Source: Porticoccus sp963925605
Lineage (GTDB): Bacteria; Pseudomonadota; Gammaproteobacteria; Pseudomonadales; Porticoccaceae
Direction of reading: 5' to 3'
Assembly (NCBI GenBank): GCA_963925605.1
Contig: CAWURY010000006.1
Span: forward strand, 51,637 to 115,636
Length of the DNA stretch: 64,000 nucleotides
Shown here piece after piece: positions 52,343 to 59,950 of the stretch. Under the pieces are notes generated by a model. It was not told where the DNA came from, did not search any database, and saw nothing but the letters and a program-made list of their open reading frames with translations. Every line of letters begins with the position of its first letter. The first letter of the stretch is position 1. The translations under genes and the position numbers were made by a program.

Positions 52343-52956
52343 CCTAGCATCTCCTCAATTCTTTTAAGTGCAGGAACAGTCACTACTACTTTTTCAAAAC
52401 GAATCAAACTAACAGGATCAATACCTATAGCATCGCTAACATCCACTTTGTGCAAATTTCTTGAAGATAGATAAAGGTTTTCGCTAACTTCTTCAGTTAC
52501 GATCAATACATCCCTATCTAACTTGTATTCGCCTAATTTTTGAATTAGAGACTTAGTTTTTGGAGCCTCGAGGTCAAACTCCTTAACTATGATCAGGCGT
52601 TCTTGGCGGGCCAGTTCTGAAAAAATAGAACGCATTGCAGAACGGTACATCTTACGGTTTAGTTTTTGCGAATGATCTTGCGGTTGAGCAGCAAATGTTA
52701 CGCCCCCAGAACGCCATATAGGGCTTCTAATAGTTCCGGCTCTAGCTCGACCAGAGCCTTTCTGTTTCCAGGGTTTGCGACCTCCGCCAGATACTGCCGC
52801 TCGATTTTTTTGAGCACGAGTACCTTGACGAGCACCTGCTAAGTAAGCAGTAACTGTCTGATGCACTAGATCTTCATTAAACTCTTTACCAAAAGTTAAG
52901 TCAGAAACTTCAATGGTTTCAGCTTTCCCTTTAATTTTTGAAATACTTAGTTCCAT
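52339..52956 (-). CDS. rplD: 50S ribosomal protein L4
   Basis: 205 residues from ATG 52956 (GAGGGG upstream); the frame extends one TTG codon further. The extended loop GTRAQKNRAAVSGGGRKPWKQKGSGRARAGTIRSPIWRSGGVTF and globular FSELARQERLIIVKEFDLEAPKTKSLIQKL identify L4. In E. coli it also represses its own operon. Confidence 0.97.
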   Translation of the reverse strand: MELSISKIKGKAETIEVSDLTFGKEFNEDLVHQTVTAYLAGARQGTRAQKNRAAVSGGGRKPWKQKGSGRARAGTIRSPIWRSGGVTFAAQPQDHSQKLNRKMYRSAMRSIFSELARQERLIIVKEFDLEAPKTKSLIQKLGEYKLDRDVLIVTEEVSENLYLSSRNLHKVDVSDAIGIDPVSLIRFEKVVVTVPALKRIEEMLG

Positions 52957-52967
52957 CAACGATCCCC

Positions 52968-53600
52968 TCAGCTCTTCTCAGCCGCACGAACGATCACATC
53001 GCTACCCGGCGCACCCGGTACCGCCCCTTTAATAAGAAGCAGGTTGCGCTCGATATCAATACGTATAATTTCTAGGTTTTGGGTGGTAACTTGCTCGTTA
53101 CCCATATGACCCGACATCTTTTTACCCTTCCATACCCTACCAGGAGTCTGACATTGTCCAATAGAGCCATGAGCACGATGGGATAGCGAGTTACCATGAG
53201 TGGCATCCTGCATAGCAAAATTCCAGCGCTTAATAACGCCAGCATAGCCCTTTCCTTTTGAAATGCCTGTAACATCTACCTTCTGACCCACTGCAAACTG
53301 ATCAACAGCAATACTTTCACCGACTTGAACCTCAACAGCTCCATTAGTCTTAAGCTCCCAAATACCACGTCCAGCCTCAACACCGGCTTTAGCAAAATGT
53401 CCAGCCTCTGATTTTCTGACACGCGAAGAGCGGCGAACACCAACAGTTACCTGCACAGCAGAATAACCATCTGTCTCATCGGTTTTAATTTGAGTGATAC
53501 GATTAGGTTCAACTTCAACCACTGTAACAGGGATCGAGGCACCGCTATCATTGAAAACACGAGTCATACCGCTTTTGCGGCCGACAATACCAATAACCAT
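52968..53600 (-). CDS. rplC: 50S ribosomal protein L3
   Basis: 210 residues from ATG 53600 (GAGG 8 nt upstream); another ATG is two codons earlier. GIVGRKSGMTRVFNDSGASIPVTVVEVEPNRITQIKTDETDGYSAVQ, then the KGKGYAGVIKRWNF...ATHGNSLSHRAHGSIGQCQTPGRVWKGKKMSGHMG loop with the methylatable Gln (GSIGQ). Close to the peptidyl transferase centre. Confidence 0.97.
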   Translation of the reverse strand: MVIGIVGRKSGMTRVFNDSGASIPVTVVEVEPNRITQIKTDETDGYSAVQVTVGVRRSSRVRKSEAGHFAKAGVEAGRGIWELKTNGAVEVQVGESIAVDQFAVGQKVDVTGISKGKGYAGVIKRWNFAMQDATHGNSLSHRAHGSIGQCQTPGRVWKGKKMSGHMGNEQVTTQNLEIIRIDIERNLLLIKGAVPGAPGSDVIVRAAEKS

Positions 53601-53729
53601 CTGCATAACCTCATAGTGTACGGGGCTTTTACCCGCTATGGCCGCCCATTTCAGAGCGTTACACCCGCTCAGCGTTGGCTGAGCATGGGCTTATTTATTA
53701 AAAATATAATTTATATCTTATTGCCTGGT

Positions 53730-54041
53730 TTAACCCAGACTAATTTGAACCTCAACTCCAGCTGCCAAATCTAACTTCATCAGGGCATCTACTGTTTTCT
53801 CAGTCGGCTCTACGATATCAAGCAATCTTTTATGCGTACGAATTTCGTATTGATCACGCGCATCTTTATTTACATGCGGGGAAGTCAAAACAGTGAAGCG
53901 TTCCTTGCGAGTAGGCAAAGGAATCGGTCCGCGAATTTGCGCACCAGTGCGCTTAGCCGTTTCAACAATTTCTTGTGTCGAAGCATCAATCAACTTGTGA
54001 TCAAATGCTTTAAGGCGAATACGTATACGCTGATCCTTCAT
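53730..54041 (-). CDS. rpsJ: 30S ribosomal protein S10
   Basis: 103 residues from ATG 54041 (GGAG 9 nt upstream). MKDQRIRIRLKAFDHKLIDASTQEIVETAKRTGAQIRGPIPLPTRKERFTVL is S10 (NusE), also a NusB/NusG partner in antitermination. First gene of the S10 operon; a 129-bp gap separates it from rplC. The upstream neighbour is the inverted fusA2 rather than tuf. Confidence 0.98.
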   Translation of the reverse strand: MKDQRIRIRLKAFDHKLIDASTQEIVETAKRTGAQIRGPIPLPTRKERFTVLTSPHVNKDARDQYEIRTHKRLLDIVEPTEKTVDALMKLDLAAGVEVQISLG

Positions 54042-54123
54042 GGAACCAAACTCCAACTATCTATCTAAAAAAAGAGCCTCGAGATTCTGCATATTCATCA
54101 GAACCCTGAAAAAAAGAGGCGAG

Positions 54124-54152
54124 ATTCTAAGGCTGAGCACAATGCGTGTCAA
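54124..54152 (-). promoter_or_regulatory. Sigma-70 promoter of the S10 operon
   Basis: On the minus strand: perfect TTGACA (54152-54147), 17-bp spacer, TAGAAT (54129-54124). Predicted transcription start near 54117, giving a leader of about 75 nt before rpsJ ATG (54041). This is an own promoter, in place of read-through from fusA-tuf. Confidence 0.8.
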
Positions 54153-54397
54153 GCATATTAGCTATCTTTTATTTTCTTTCCTTGATATTTAAGCAGAATG
54201 ATTTTGTAACTCTAAGCATTTGAACTTAACTATCATGGGTGCGCAGTCTATACTCGAAAAAAAATAAATCCATGTTTATTATTGCTGCTGCAAAAAATAA
54301 AATTCGGCTTTAATTTATTCGTAAGCTAGTCAAATCTTAGCTAATTCGGACAGAATTATCTTTTTTCTTACTTAAATTGCAGTTTATTGCTAAATAT
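54153..54397. other. Promoter-rich, A+T-rich divergent spacer between rpsJ and fusA2
   Basis: Central part of the 430-bp gap between the starts of rpsJ (54041) and fusA2 (54472). I see no gene, tRNA or tuf fragment in it. Poly-A and poly-T patches are frequent. A faint duplicated segment, A7-GAG-(2 or 4 nt)-GAGATTCT, occurs closer to rpsJ (54067-54088 and 54109-54128); its second copy contributes to the S10 promoter -10. Confidence 0.5.
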
Positions 54398-54429
54398 TTA
54401 TCAATAAACTAGAAAAATTCTTGTATAAT
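54398..54429 (+). promoter_or_regulatory. Promoter of fusA2
   Basis: Perfect -10 TATAAT (54424-54429). The best -35 is TTATCA (54398-54403) at a long 20-bp spacing, or TCAATA at 17 bp. The start would be near 54436, 36 nt before the fusA2 ATG. The in-frame TTG at 54421 overlaps this -10 and is not a start codon. Confidence 0.55.
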
Positions 54430-54471
54430 CACGCGCATTTTTTAGCCCTTGTAACTTACTCGAGTATCGTA

Positions 54472-56571
54472 ATGACTGACTTATCACACTACAGAAATAT
54501 TGGTATTTTCGCCCACGTTGATGCGGGGAAGACAACTACGACTGAACGCATTCTAAAGCTTACCGGAAAAATTCATAAAACTGGCGAGGTGCATGACGGA
54601 GCAGCAACTACAGATTTTATGGCACAAGAACAGGAGCGAGGAATTACTATTCAGTCTGCCGCTACTACCTGTTTCTGGAAAGATTATCGCCTTAATATCA
54701 TTGATACACCTGGTCACGTTGACTTCACAGTTGAAGTTTATCGCTCGCTTAAAGTATTAGATGGTGGAGTTGGTGTATTTTGCGGTTCGGGCGGAGTGGA
54801 ACCACAATCTGAAACAAATTGGCGCTACGCGAATGATTCTGGAGTTGCCAGGATCATATTCATTAATAAATTAGACCGAACAGGCGCAGATTTTCTTCGC
54901 GTCGTGGGGCAAATTAAAAAAGTTTTAGGGGCAAATCCTCTGGTCATGACCCTCCCTATTGGTCGAGAAGATGAATTTAAAGGCGTTGTTGATATTATAA
55001 CCCAAAAAGCTTACATATGGGACGAGTCTGGGCTTCCCGAAAACTTCAAAATAGAAGATGTGCCTAGCGATATGGTGGATCTTGTTGCTGAATACCGTGA
55101 GAAGTTAATCGAAACCGCTGTCGAGCAAGATGACGACCTAATGGAAAAATATCTTGAAGGTGAAGAAATTTCAATCGCAGACTTAAAGCGCTGTATCCGT
55201 AAAGGAACTATAGCATTGGATTTCTTTCCTACCGTATGTGGTTCGGCATTTAAGAACAAGGGTGTTCAATTGGTTTTGGATGCAGTAATTGACTATTTGC
55301 CATGCCCTACTGATGTCACTCCTCAGCCGCTTACAGATGAATTAGGCGAGCCAAATGGAGAGCTGGCTATTGTTTCTATCGAAGAGCCTTTCCGAGCATT
55401 AGCATTCAAAATTATGGACGATCGTTTCGGTGCCTTAACATTCATACGCATTTATTCAGGTGTTCTTCAAAAGGGTTCATCTATTCTGAATTCTTTTACA
55501 GGAAAATCCGAACGTATTGGCCGCATGGTTGAAATGCATGCAGATGAACGCAAGGAGCTGGAAGCTGCGCAGGCAGGCGATATTATTGCTCTCGTAGGGT
55601 TAAAAAATGTTAAGACAGGGCAAACTTTATGCGATCCCAAGCACCCATGCACGCTTGAGCCAATGATATTTCCAGAACCTGTAATCTCTATATCTGTTAA
55701 GCCTAAAGATAAGGGTGGCTCAGAAAAGATGGGTATTGCTATCGGAAAAATGGTTGCAGAAGACCCTACTTTTTGTGTTGAAACAGATGAAGACTCAGGA
55801 GAAACAATCCTTAAAGGTATGGGCGAACTACATTTAGATATTAAGGTAGACATACTCAAGCGCACCTACGGAGTTGATCTTGAGGTAGGTCAGCCACAAG
55901 TTGCATACCGAGAAACAATTACACAATCAATAGAAGATAGCTACACCCACAAAAAACAATCTGGTGGTTCAGGTCAATTCGGGAAAATTGACTACCGAAT
56001 TAAGCCTGGAGAAGTAGCTTCTGGCTTCACATTCACATCCTCCGTGGTAGGCGGAAATGTGCCAAAAGAATTCTTTCCTGCTATTGAAAAAGGCTTCAGG
56101 GGCATGATGGAACAGGGACCGCTGGCAGGTTTTCCTGTCTTGGATGTCGAAATTGAGCTTTATGACGGCGGCTTCCATGCGGTCGACTCTTCAGCAATTG
56201 CATTTGAAATTGCTGCAAAAGGTGCATTTCGTCAATCCATGCCAAAAGCAAAACCACAGCTGCTCGAACCCATCATGAAAGTCGATGTCTTCAGCCCGGA
56301 TGATCACGTGGGTGACGTCATTGGCGACCTTAACCGCCGTCGAGGAATGATAAAAGATCAAGAAAAAGGAGTCACAGGTGTCCGGATCAAAGCAGAGGTT
56401 CCATTAGCTGAGATGTTTGGATACATAGGCACTCTTCGTACAATGACATCAGGACGAGGTCAATTCTCAATGGAGTTTGCGCATTACTTGCCTTGCCCTA
56501 ATAGTGTTTCTGAGAAAGTCATTCTTGAAACGAAAGAAAGAAAAGAAAAAGAGAATAAGGCTAGAAATTAA
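54472..56571 (+). CDS. fusA2: Elongation factor G, second paralogue (EF-G2/FusA2 type)
   Basis: 699 residues from ATG 54472. G1 AHVDAGKTTTTER, switch I/II QEQERGIT and DTPGHVDF, G4 NKLD (in FINKLDRTGADF). The sequence MTDLSHYRNIGIFAHVDAGK...DFMAQEQERGITIQSAATTCFWKDYRLNIIDTPGHVDF matches the second EF-G of Pseudomonas- and Vibrio-like bacteria, distinct from canonical FusA. The domain IV tip loop FHAVDSSAIAFEI keeps the translocation His. The C-terminal tail ETKERKEKENKAR is very basic. It is inverted relative to every ribosomal gene around it. Whether it does elongation, recycling or stress translation is not readable here. Confidence 0.93.
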   Translation: MTDLSHYRNIGIFAHVDAGKTTTTERILKLTGKIHKTGEVHDGAATTDFMAQEQERGITIQSAATTCFWKDYRLNIIDTPGHVDFTVEVYRSLKVLDGGVGVFCGSGGVEPQSETNWRYANDSGVARIIFINKLDRTGADFLRVVGQIKKVLGANPLVMTLPIGREDEFKGVVDIITQKAYIWDESGLPENFKIEDVPSDMVDLVAEYREKLIETAVEQDDDLMEKYLEGEEISIADLKRCIRKGTIALDFFPTVCGSAFKNKGVQLVLDAVIDYLPCPTDVTPQPLTDELGEPNGELAIVSIEEPFRALAFKIMDDRFGALTFIRIYSGVLQKGSSILNSFTGKSERIGRMVEMHADERKELEAAQAGDIIALVGLKNVKTGQTLCDPKHPCTLEPMIFPEPVISISVKPKDKGGSEKMGIAIGKMVAEDPTFCVETDEDSGETILKGMGELHLDIKVDILKRTYGVDLEVGQPQVAYRETITQSIEDSYTHKKQSGGSGQFGKIDYRIKPGEVASGFTFTSSVVGGNVPKEFFPAIEKGFRGMMEQGPLAGFPVLDVEIELYDGGFHAVDSSAIAFEIAAKGAFRQSMPKAKPQLLEPIMKVDVFSPDDHVGDVIGDLNRRRGMIKDQEKGVTGVRIKAEVPLAEMFGYIGTLRTMTSGRGQFSMEFAHYLPCPNSVSEKVILETKERKEKENKARN

Positions 56572-56586
56572 TAACTGCCTTAAAAG

Positions 56587-56630
56587 AAGAATAAAAAAAC
56601 CGCCTTCAATTGGGCGGTTTTTTTATTCTT
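56587..56630. terminator. Bidirectional intrinsic terminator between fusA2 and fusA
   Basis: Perfect 18-bp inverted repeat (56587-56604 and 56613-56630), 8-nt loop, CCGCC/GGCGG core with a 7-A and a 7-T tract. It ends fusA2 on the plus strand and the str operon (after fusA) on the minus strand. Confidence 0.94.
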
Positions 56631-56641
56631 ACAGAAAACGC

Positions 56642-58747
56642 CTAAAATTGATTTTTAGCCATCACCTGATCAACAATATTCCTAGGCGCCTCGGAATATT
56701 TATCAAATTCCATTGTAAACGTCGCGCGCCCCTGTGTAGCAGAGCGAAGGTGGGTGGCGTAGCCAAACATCTCTCCAAGAGGGACCTCAGCGCTTATAAC
56801 CTTACCCATAGGGCTATCATCCATGCCGTGAATGATACCCCGACGCCTGTTGAGATCACCAACAACATCTCCCATATTGGCTTCTGGAGTAATCACCTCA
56901 ACTTTCATCGTCGGTTCAAGCAAAACTGCTCCGGCATCCTCGGCAAGCTTTTTAGTCGCCATAGAGGCCGCTATCTTAAAAGCGAGCTCATTCGAATCTA
57001 CATCATGATAGGAGCCATCAAACAAGGTTGCCTTTAATCCAAGGAGGGGGTATCCCGCCAGCACTCCATTTTGCATTTGTTCGGTTATGCCTTTTTCGAT
57101 GGCCGGAATGTATTCTTTCGGCACTGTTCCGCCAACTATTTCATTAACGAAATCTAACCCTTCTGCAGCAGAATCATCTGCTGGCTCAAATTTAATACAA
57201 ACATGTCCGTATTGACCGCGACCACCAGATTGACGAATAAACTTGCTTTCTATATTCACAGTATTTTGAATTGCCTCACGGTAAGCGACTTGTGGTTTTC
57301 CTATATTGGCCTGAACACCGAACTCACGACGCATACGCTCCACTAGAATATCTAAATGCAGCTCACCCATACCAGATATAATTGTTTGCCCTGTTTCCAC
57401 ATCAATACTTACACGAAAAGAAGGATCTTCCTGGGCAAGCTTACCTAACGCAATGCCCATTTTTTCTTGATCTGGCTGAGATCTTGGCTCAACAGCCACA
57501 GAAATTACTGGCTCTGGAAAATCCATGCGTTCTAAAATAATTTGAAACTTCTCTTCACAAAGAGTATCGCCTGTAGCCACATCTTTCAAACCAATAGCAG
57601 CCGCTATGTCTCCGGCACGGACCTCACGTATATCCTCTCGGCTATTAGCGTGCATTTGAACCATTCTGCCTACACGTTCTCTTTTCATCTTTACAGAATT
57701 GTACACAGTGTCACCACTTTCAAGTTTTCCAGAATATACTCGGAAAAAAGTTAGAGTGCCTACAAAAGGATCAGTGGCAACTTTGAAAGCTAGAGCGGAA
57801 AAAGGTGCACTATCATCTACCTCAAAAGCACCTACAGTACCTTCATTTCCAGGAATAATATCAATAGGCTTAACATCAAGAGGGGAAGGTAAATACTCAA
57901 TCACTGCATCCAAAACTGCCTGAACACCTTTATTTTTAAATGCAGATCCTGCAAAAACAGGGAAAATTTCATTTGCTAGTGTTCGCCGCCGAATCGCAGA
58001 TTTTATCTCATGCTCCGACAGCTCTATTCCTTCAATATATTTTTCCATCAGGTCATCACTTGCTTCGACTGCCACTTCTATAATGTATTCACGCATAAGC
58101 TCACACTCTTCGCGAAGATCACTTGGTATTTCTTGATAGCCAAACGTTAAACCCTGGTCATTTTCATTCCAAAGAATCGCCTTCATTTTAATCAAGTCAA
58201 CAACGCCAATGAATTCATCTTCAGCACCAATAGTCATCTGCATTGGAACTGCTATAGCCCCTAAACGAACTGCGATCTGACTGACTACCATTCTAAAATC
58301 AGCCCCAGAACGATCCATCTTGTTAACAAATATTAAACGGGGAACTTGGTATTTATTCGCCTGTCGCCAAACAGTTTCCGTTTGTGGCTGTACGCCAGAA
58401 GAACCACAAAGAACAACAACAGCGCCGTCTAGCACCCTTAAACAGCGCTCTACCTCTATCGTGAAATCAACATGTCCTGGGGTATCGATAATATTTATAC
58501 GATGCTGCTCTAATTGCTGCTCCATTCCCGCCCAGAAACATGTCGTTGCTGCAGAAGTGATAGTAATCCCGCGCTCTTGCTCTTGCTCCATCCAGTCCAT
58601 AACTGAGGCGCCGTCATGTACTTCACCGATCTTATGTGATACCCCAGTATAAAAAAGAACTCGCTCAGTAGTAGTAGTTTTACCTGCATCTACATGAGCG
58701 CAAATACCGATATTGCGGTAACGCACGATAGGAGTTTTACGAGACAC
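56642..58747 (-). CDS. fusA: Elongation factor G (canonical)
   Basis: 701 residues. MSRKTPIVRYRNIGICAHVDAGKTTTTERVLFYTG, QEQERGIT, DTPGHVDFTIEV, FVNKMDR and the domain IV loop YHDVDSNELAFKIAA with the catalytic-type His. GYPLLGLKATLFDGSYHDVDS and DDSPMGKVISAEVPLGEMFGYATHLRSATQGRATFTMEF are canonical. Third gene of rpsL-rpsG-fusA. In most relatives tuf follows; here the operon ends at a terminator. Confidence 0.97.
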   Translation of the reverse strand: MSRKTPIVRYRNIGICAHVDAGKTTTTERVLFYTGVSHKIGEVHDGASVMDWMEQEQERGITITSAATTCFWAGMEQQLEQHRINIIDTPGHVDFTIEVERCLRVLDGAVVVLCGSSGVQPQTETVWRQANKYQVPRLIFVNKMDRSGADFRMVVSQIAVRLGAIAVPMQMTIGAEDEFIGVVDLIKMKAILWNENDQGLTFGYQEIPSDLREECELMREYIIEVAVEASDDLMEKYIEGIELSEHEIKSAIRRRTLANEIFPVFAGSAFKNKGVQAVLDAVIEYLPSPLDVKPIDIIPGNEGTVGAFEVDDSAPFSALAFKVATDPFVGTLTFFRVYSGKLESGDTVYNSVKMKRERVGRMVQMHANSREDIREVRAGDIAAAIGLKDVATGDTLCEEKFQIILERMDFPEPVISVAVEPRSQPDQEKMGIALGKLAQEDPSFRVSIDVETGQTIISGMGELHLDILVERMRREFGVQANIGKPQVAYREAIQNTVNIESKFIRQSGGRGQYGHVCIKFEPADDSAAEGLDFVNEIVGGTVPKEYIPAIEKGITEQMQNGVLAGYPLLGLKATLFDGSYHDVDSNELAFKIAASMATKKLAEDAGAVLLEPTMKVEVITPEANMGDVVGDLNRRRGIIHGMDDSPMGKVISAEVPLGEMFGYATHLRSATQGRATFTMEFDKYSEAPRNIVDQVMAKNQF

Positions 58748-58868
58748 TCTAATTCCCTCAATACGGTTAAGCTAAAATAGGAAATTGAAATTTATGTATC
58801 TTAAAAACCACAAAAGGCAGCTGAAACCAGCTACCTTTTGATATAAGAAACAACCTTGGACATCATTA

Positions 58869-59339
58869 TCAGAAGCGAAAATGAGAAAACGCTTTGTTGG
58901 CATCAGCCATACGATGAACATCTTCACGCTTCTTGACTGCCCCGCCTTTGCTTTGTTGGGCATCAATAATCTCTCCGGCTAGGCGTTGAGCCATTGACTT
59001 CTCTCCGCGTTTTCGGGCGAAGTCCACCATCCAGCGCATTGCCAAAGCCATACGACGGGAAGGACGAACCTCGACAGGCACTTGATATGTAGCACCACCA
59101 ACACGACGCGCCTTAACCTCTACAGAAGGAGCAATTTTTTCCAGCGCTGTTTCAAAGACGGCCAGAGGATCTTCTTTAAGGCGATCTTGAACAATATCCA
59201 GTGCGCCATAAATAATACTTTCCGCAACAGCCTTTTTACCGCTGACCATCACATGATTCATAAACTTAGCCAATACTATATTTCCAAATTTTGGGTCTGG
59301 CAATATTTCACGTTTGGCGACAACTCTTCTTCTAGGCAT
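58869..59339 (-). CDS. rpsG: 30S ribosomal protein S7
   Basis: 156 residues: MPRRRVVAKREILPDPKFGNIVLAKFMNHVM, PSVEVKARRVGGATYQVPVEVRPSRRMALAMRW, ending NKAFSHFRF. Organises the head of 30S. 121 bp upstream of fusA; in E. coli this intercistronic region binds S7 as a repressor. Confidence 0.98.
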   Translation of the reverse strand: MPRRRVVAKREILPDPKFGNIVLAKFMNHVMVSGKKAVAESIIYGALDIVQDRLKEDPLAVFETALEKIAPSVEVKARRVGGATYQVPVEVRPSRRMALAMRWMVDFARKRGEKSMAQRLAGEIIDAQQSKGGAVKKREDVHRMADANKAFSHFRF

Positions 59340-59432
59340 ACAACTTCACTCTCTTTTTCAGGGTTTTCCGGAATTAAAAAATGTTACCTACCCGGCCTTA
59401 CTTAATTATTTAATCTAAAATATAAATATCTT

Positions 59433-59807
59433 TTATTTTTTAGGGCGCTTAGTTCCATATTTTGATCGACTTTGCGTTCGTTTGGCTACGCCCGACGTGT
59501 CAAGGGCGCCCCTAACAGTGTGGTAGCGTACACCTGGCAAGTCCTTAACACGACCACCACGAATTAACACAACACTATGCTCTTGTAAGTTGTGGCCCTC
59601 GCCACCTATATACGAACTTACTTCGAAACCATTTGTTAGTCGAACACGGCATACCTTACGTAAAGCAGAATTAGGCTTTTTAGGTGTAGTCGTGTATACC
59701 CTGGTGCAAACACCTCTACGCTGAGGGCAAGCCTGCAGTGCGGGGACGCCAGACTTAACTACTTTGTTTTTCCTCGGCTTACGAACCAACTGGTTGATCG
59801 TTGCCAT
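59433..59807 (-). CDS. rpsL: 30S ribosomal protein S12
   Basis: 124 residues: MATINQLVRKPRKNKVVKSGVPALQACPQRRGVCTRVYTTTPKKPNSALRKVCRV and the GEGHNLQEHSVVLIRGGRVKDLPGVRYHTVRG region. The decoding-site lysines in TPKKPNS and RVKDLPG are wild-type, so no streptomycin-resistance substitution is seen there. First gene of the str operon with its own promoter. Confidence 0.98.
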   Translation of the reverse strand: MATINQLVRKPRKNKVVKSGVPALQACPQRRGVCTRVYTTTPKKPNSALRKVCRVRLTNGFEVSSYIGGEGHNLQEHSVVLIRGGRVKDLPGVRYHTVRGALDTSGVAKRTQSRSKYGTKRPKK

Positions 59808-59892
59808 TCAATTAACTCCAGATAAAAGCCTTCCTGGTGAAAGCTGTATTTTTAAATTAAACCCGAAAAAGGTTCCTATTTAAGGAGGCGGC

Positions 59893-59921
59893 ATTTTAAA
59901 GACACGCACGCCTCTAGTCAA
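59893..59921 (-). promoter_or_regulatory. Sigma-70 promoter of the str operon
   Basis: On the minus strand: TTGACT (59921-59916), 17-bp spacer, TAAAAT (59898-59893). It lies between the rpoC stop and rpsL, giving a leader of about 80 nt. A 5-bp inverted repeat CCTCT/AGAGG (59911-59927) has the -35 in its loop. A second small hairpin (TGACC/GGTCA) lies just before it. No T-run terminator for rpoC is seen, so part of the transcription may read through. Confidence 0.75.
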
Positions 59922-59950
59922 GAGAGGTGACCAATTAAGGTCATTTTCGC

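Noticed and set aside
54067..54120. Possible L4-type attenuator before rpsJ (GCCTC/GAGGC plus TTCTG/CAGAA, followed by a T-run on the minus strand)
   Set aside because: The predicted transcription start (near 54117) lies inside the outer arm, so the full stem would not be transcribed from this promoter. It may be a relic of an older terminator.
54421..54471. Upstream TTG extension of fusA2 by 17 codons
   Set aside because: The TTG overlaps the TATAAT -10 (54424-54429), and EF-G2 homologues begin at MTDLS (ATG 54472).
56477..57037. 186-codon plus-strand frame across the fusA2 end, the terminator and antisense to fusA
   Set aside because: It runs through a perfect bidirectional terminator and lies opposite the strongly conserved fusA. 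No family pattern.
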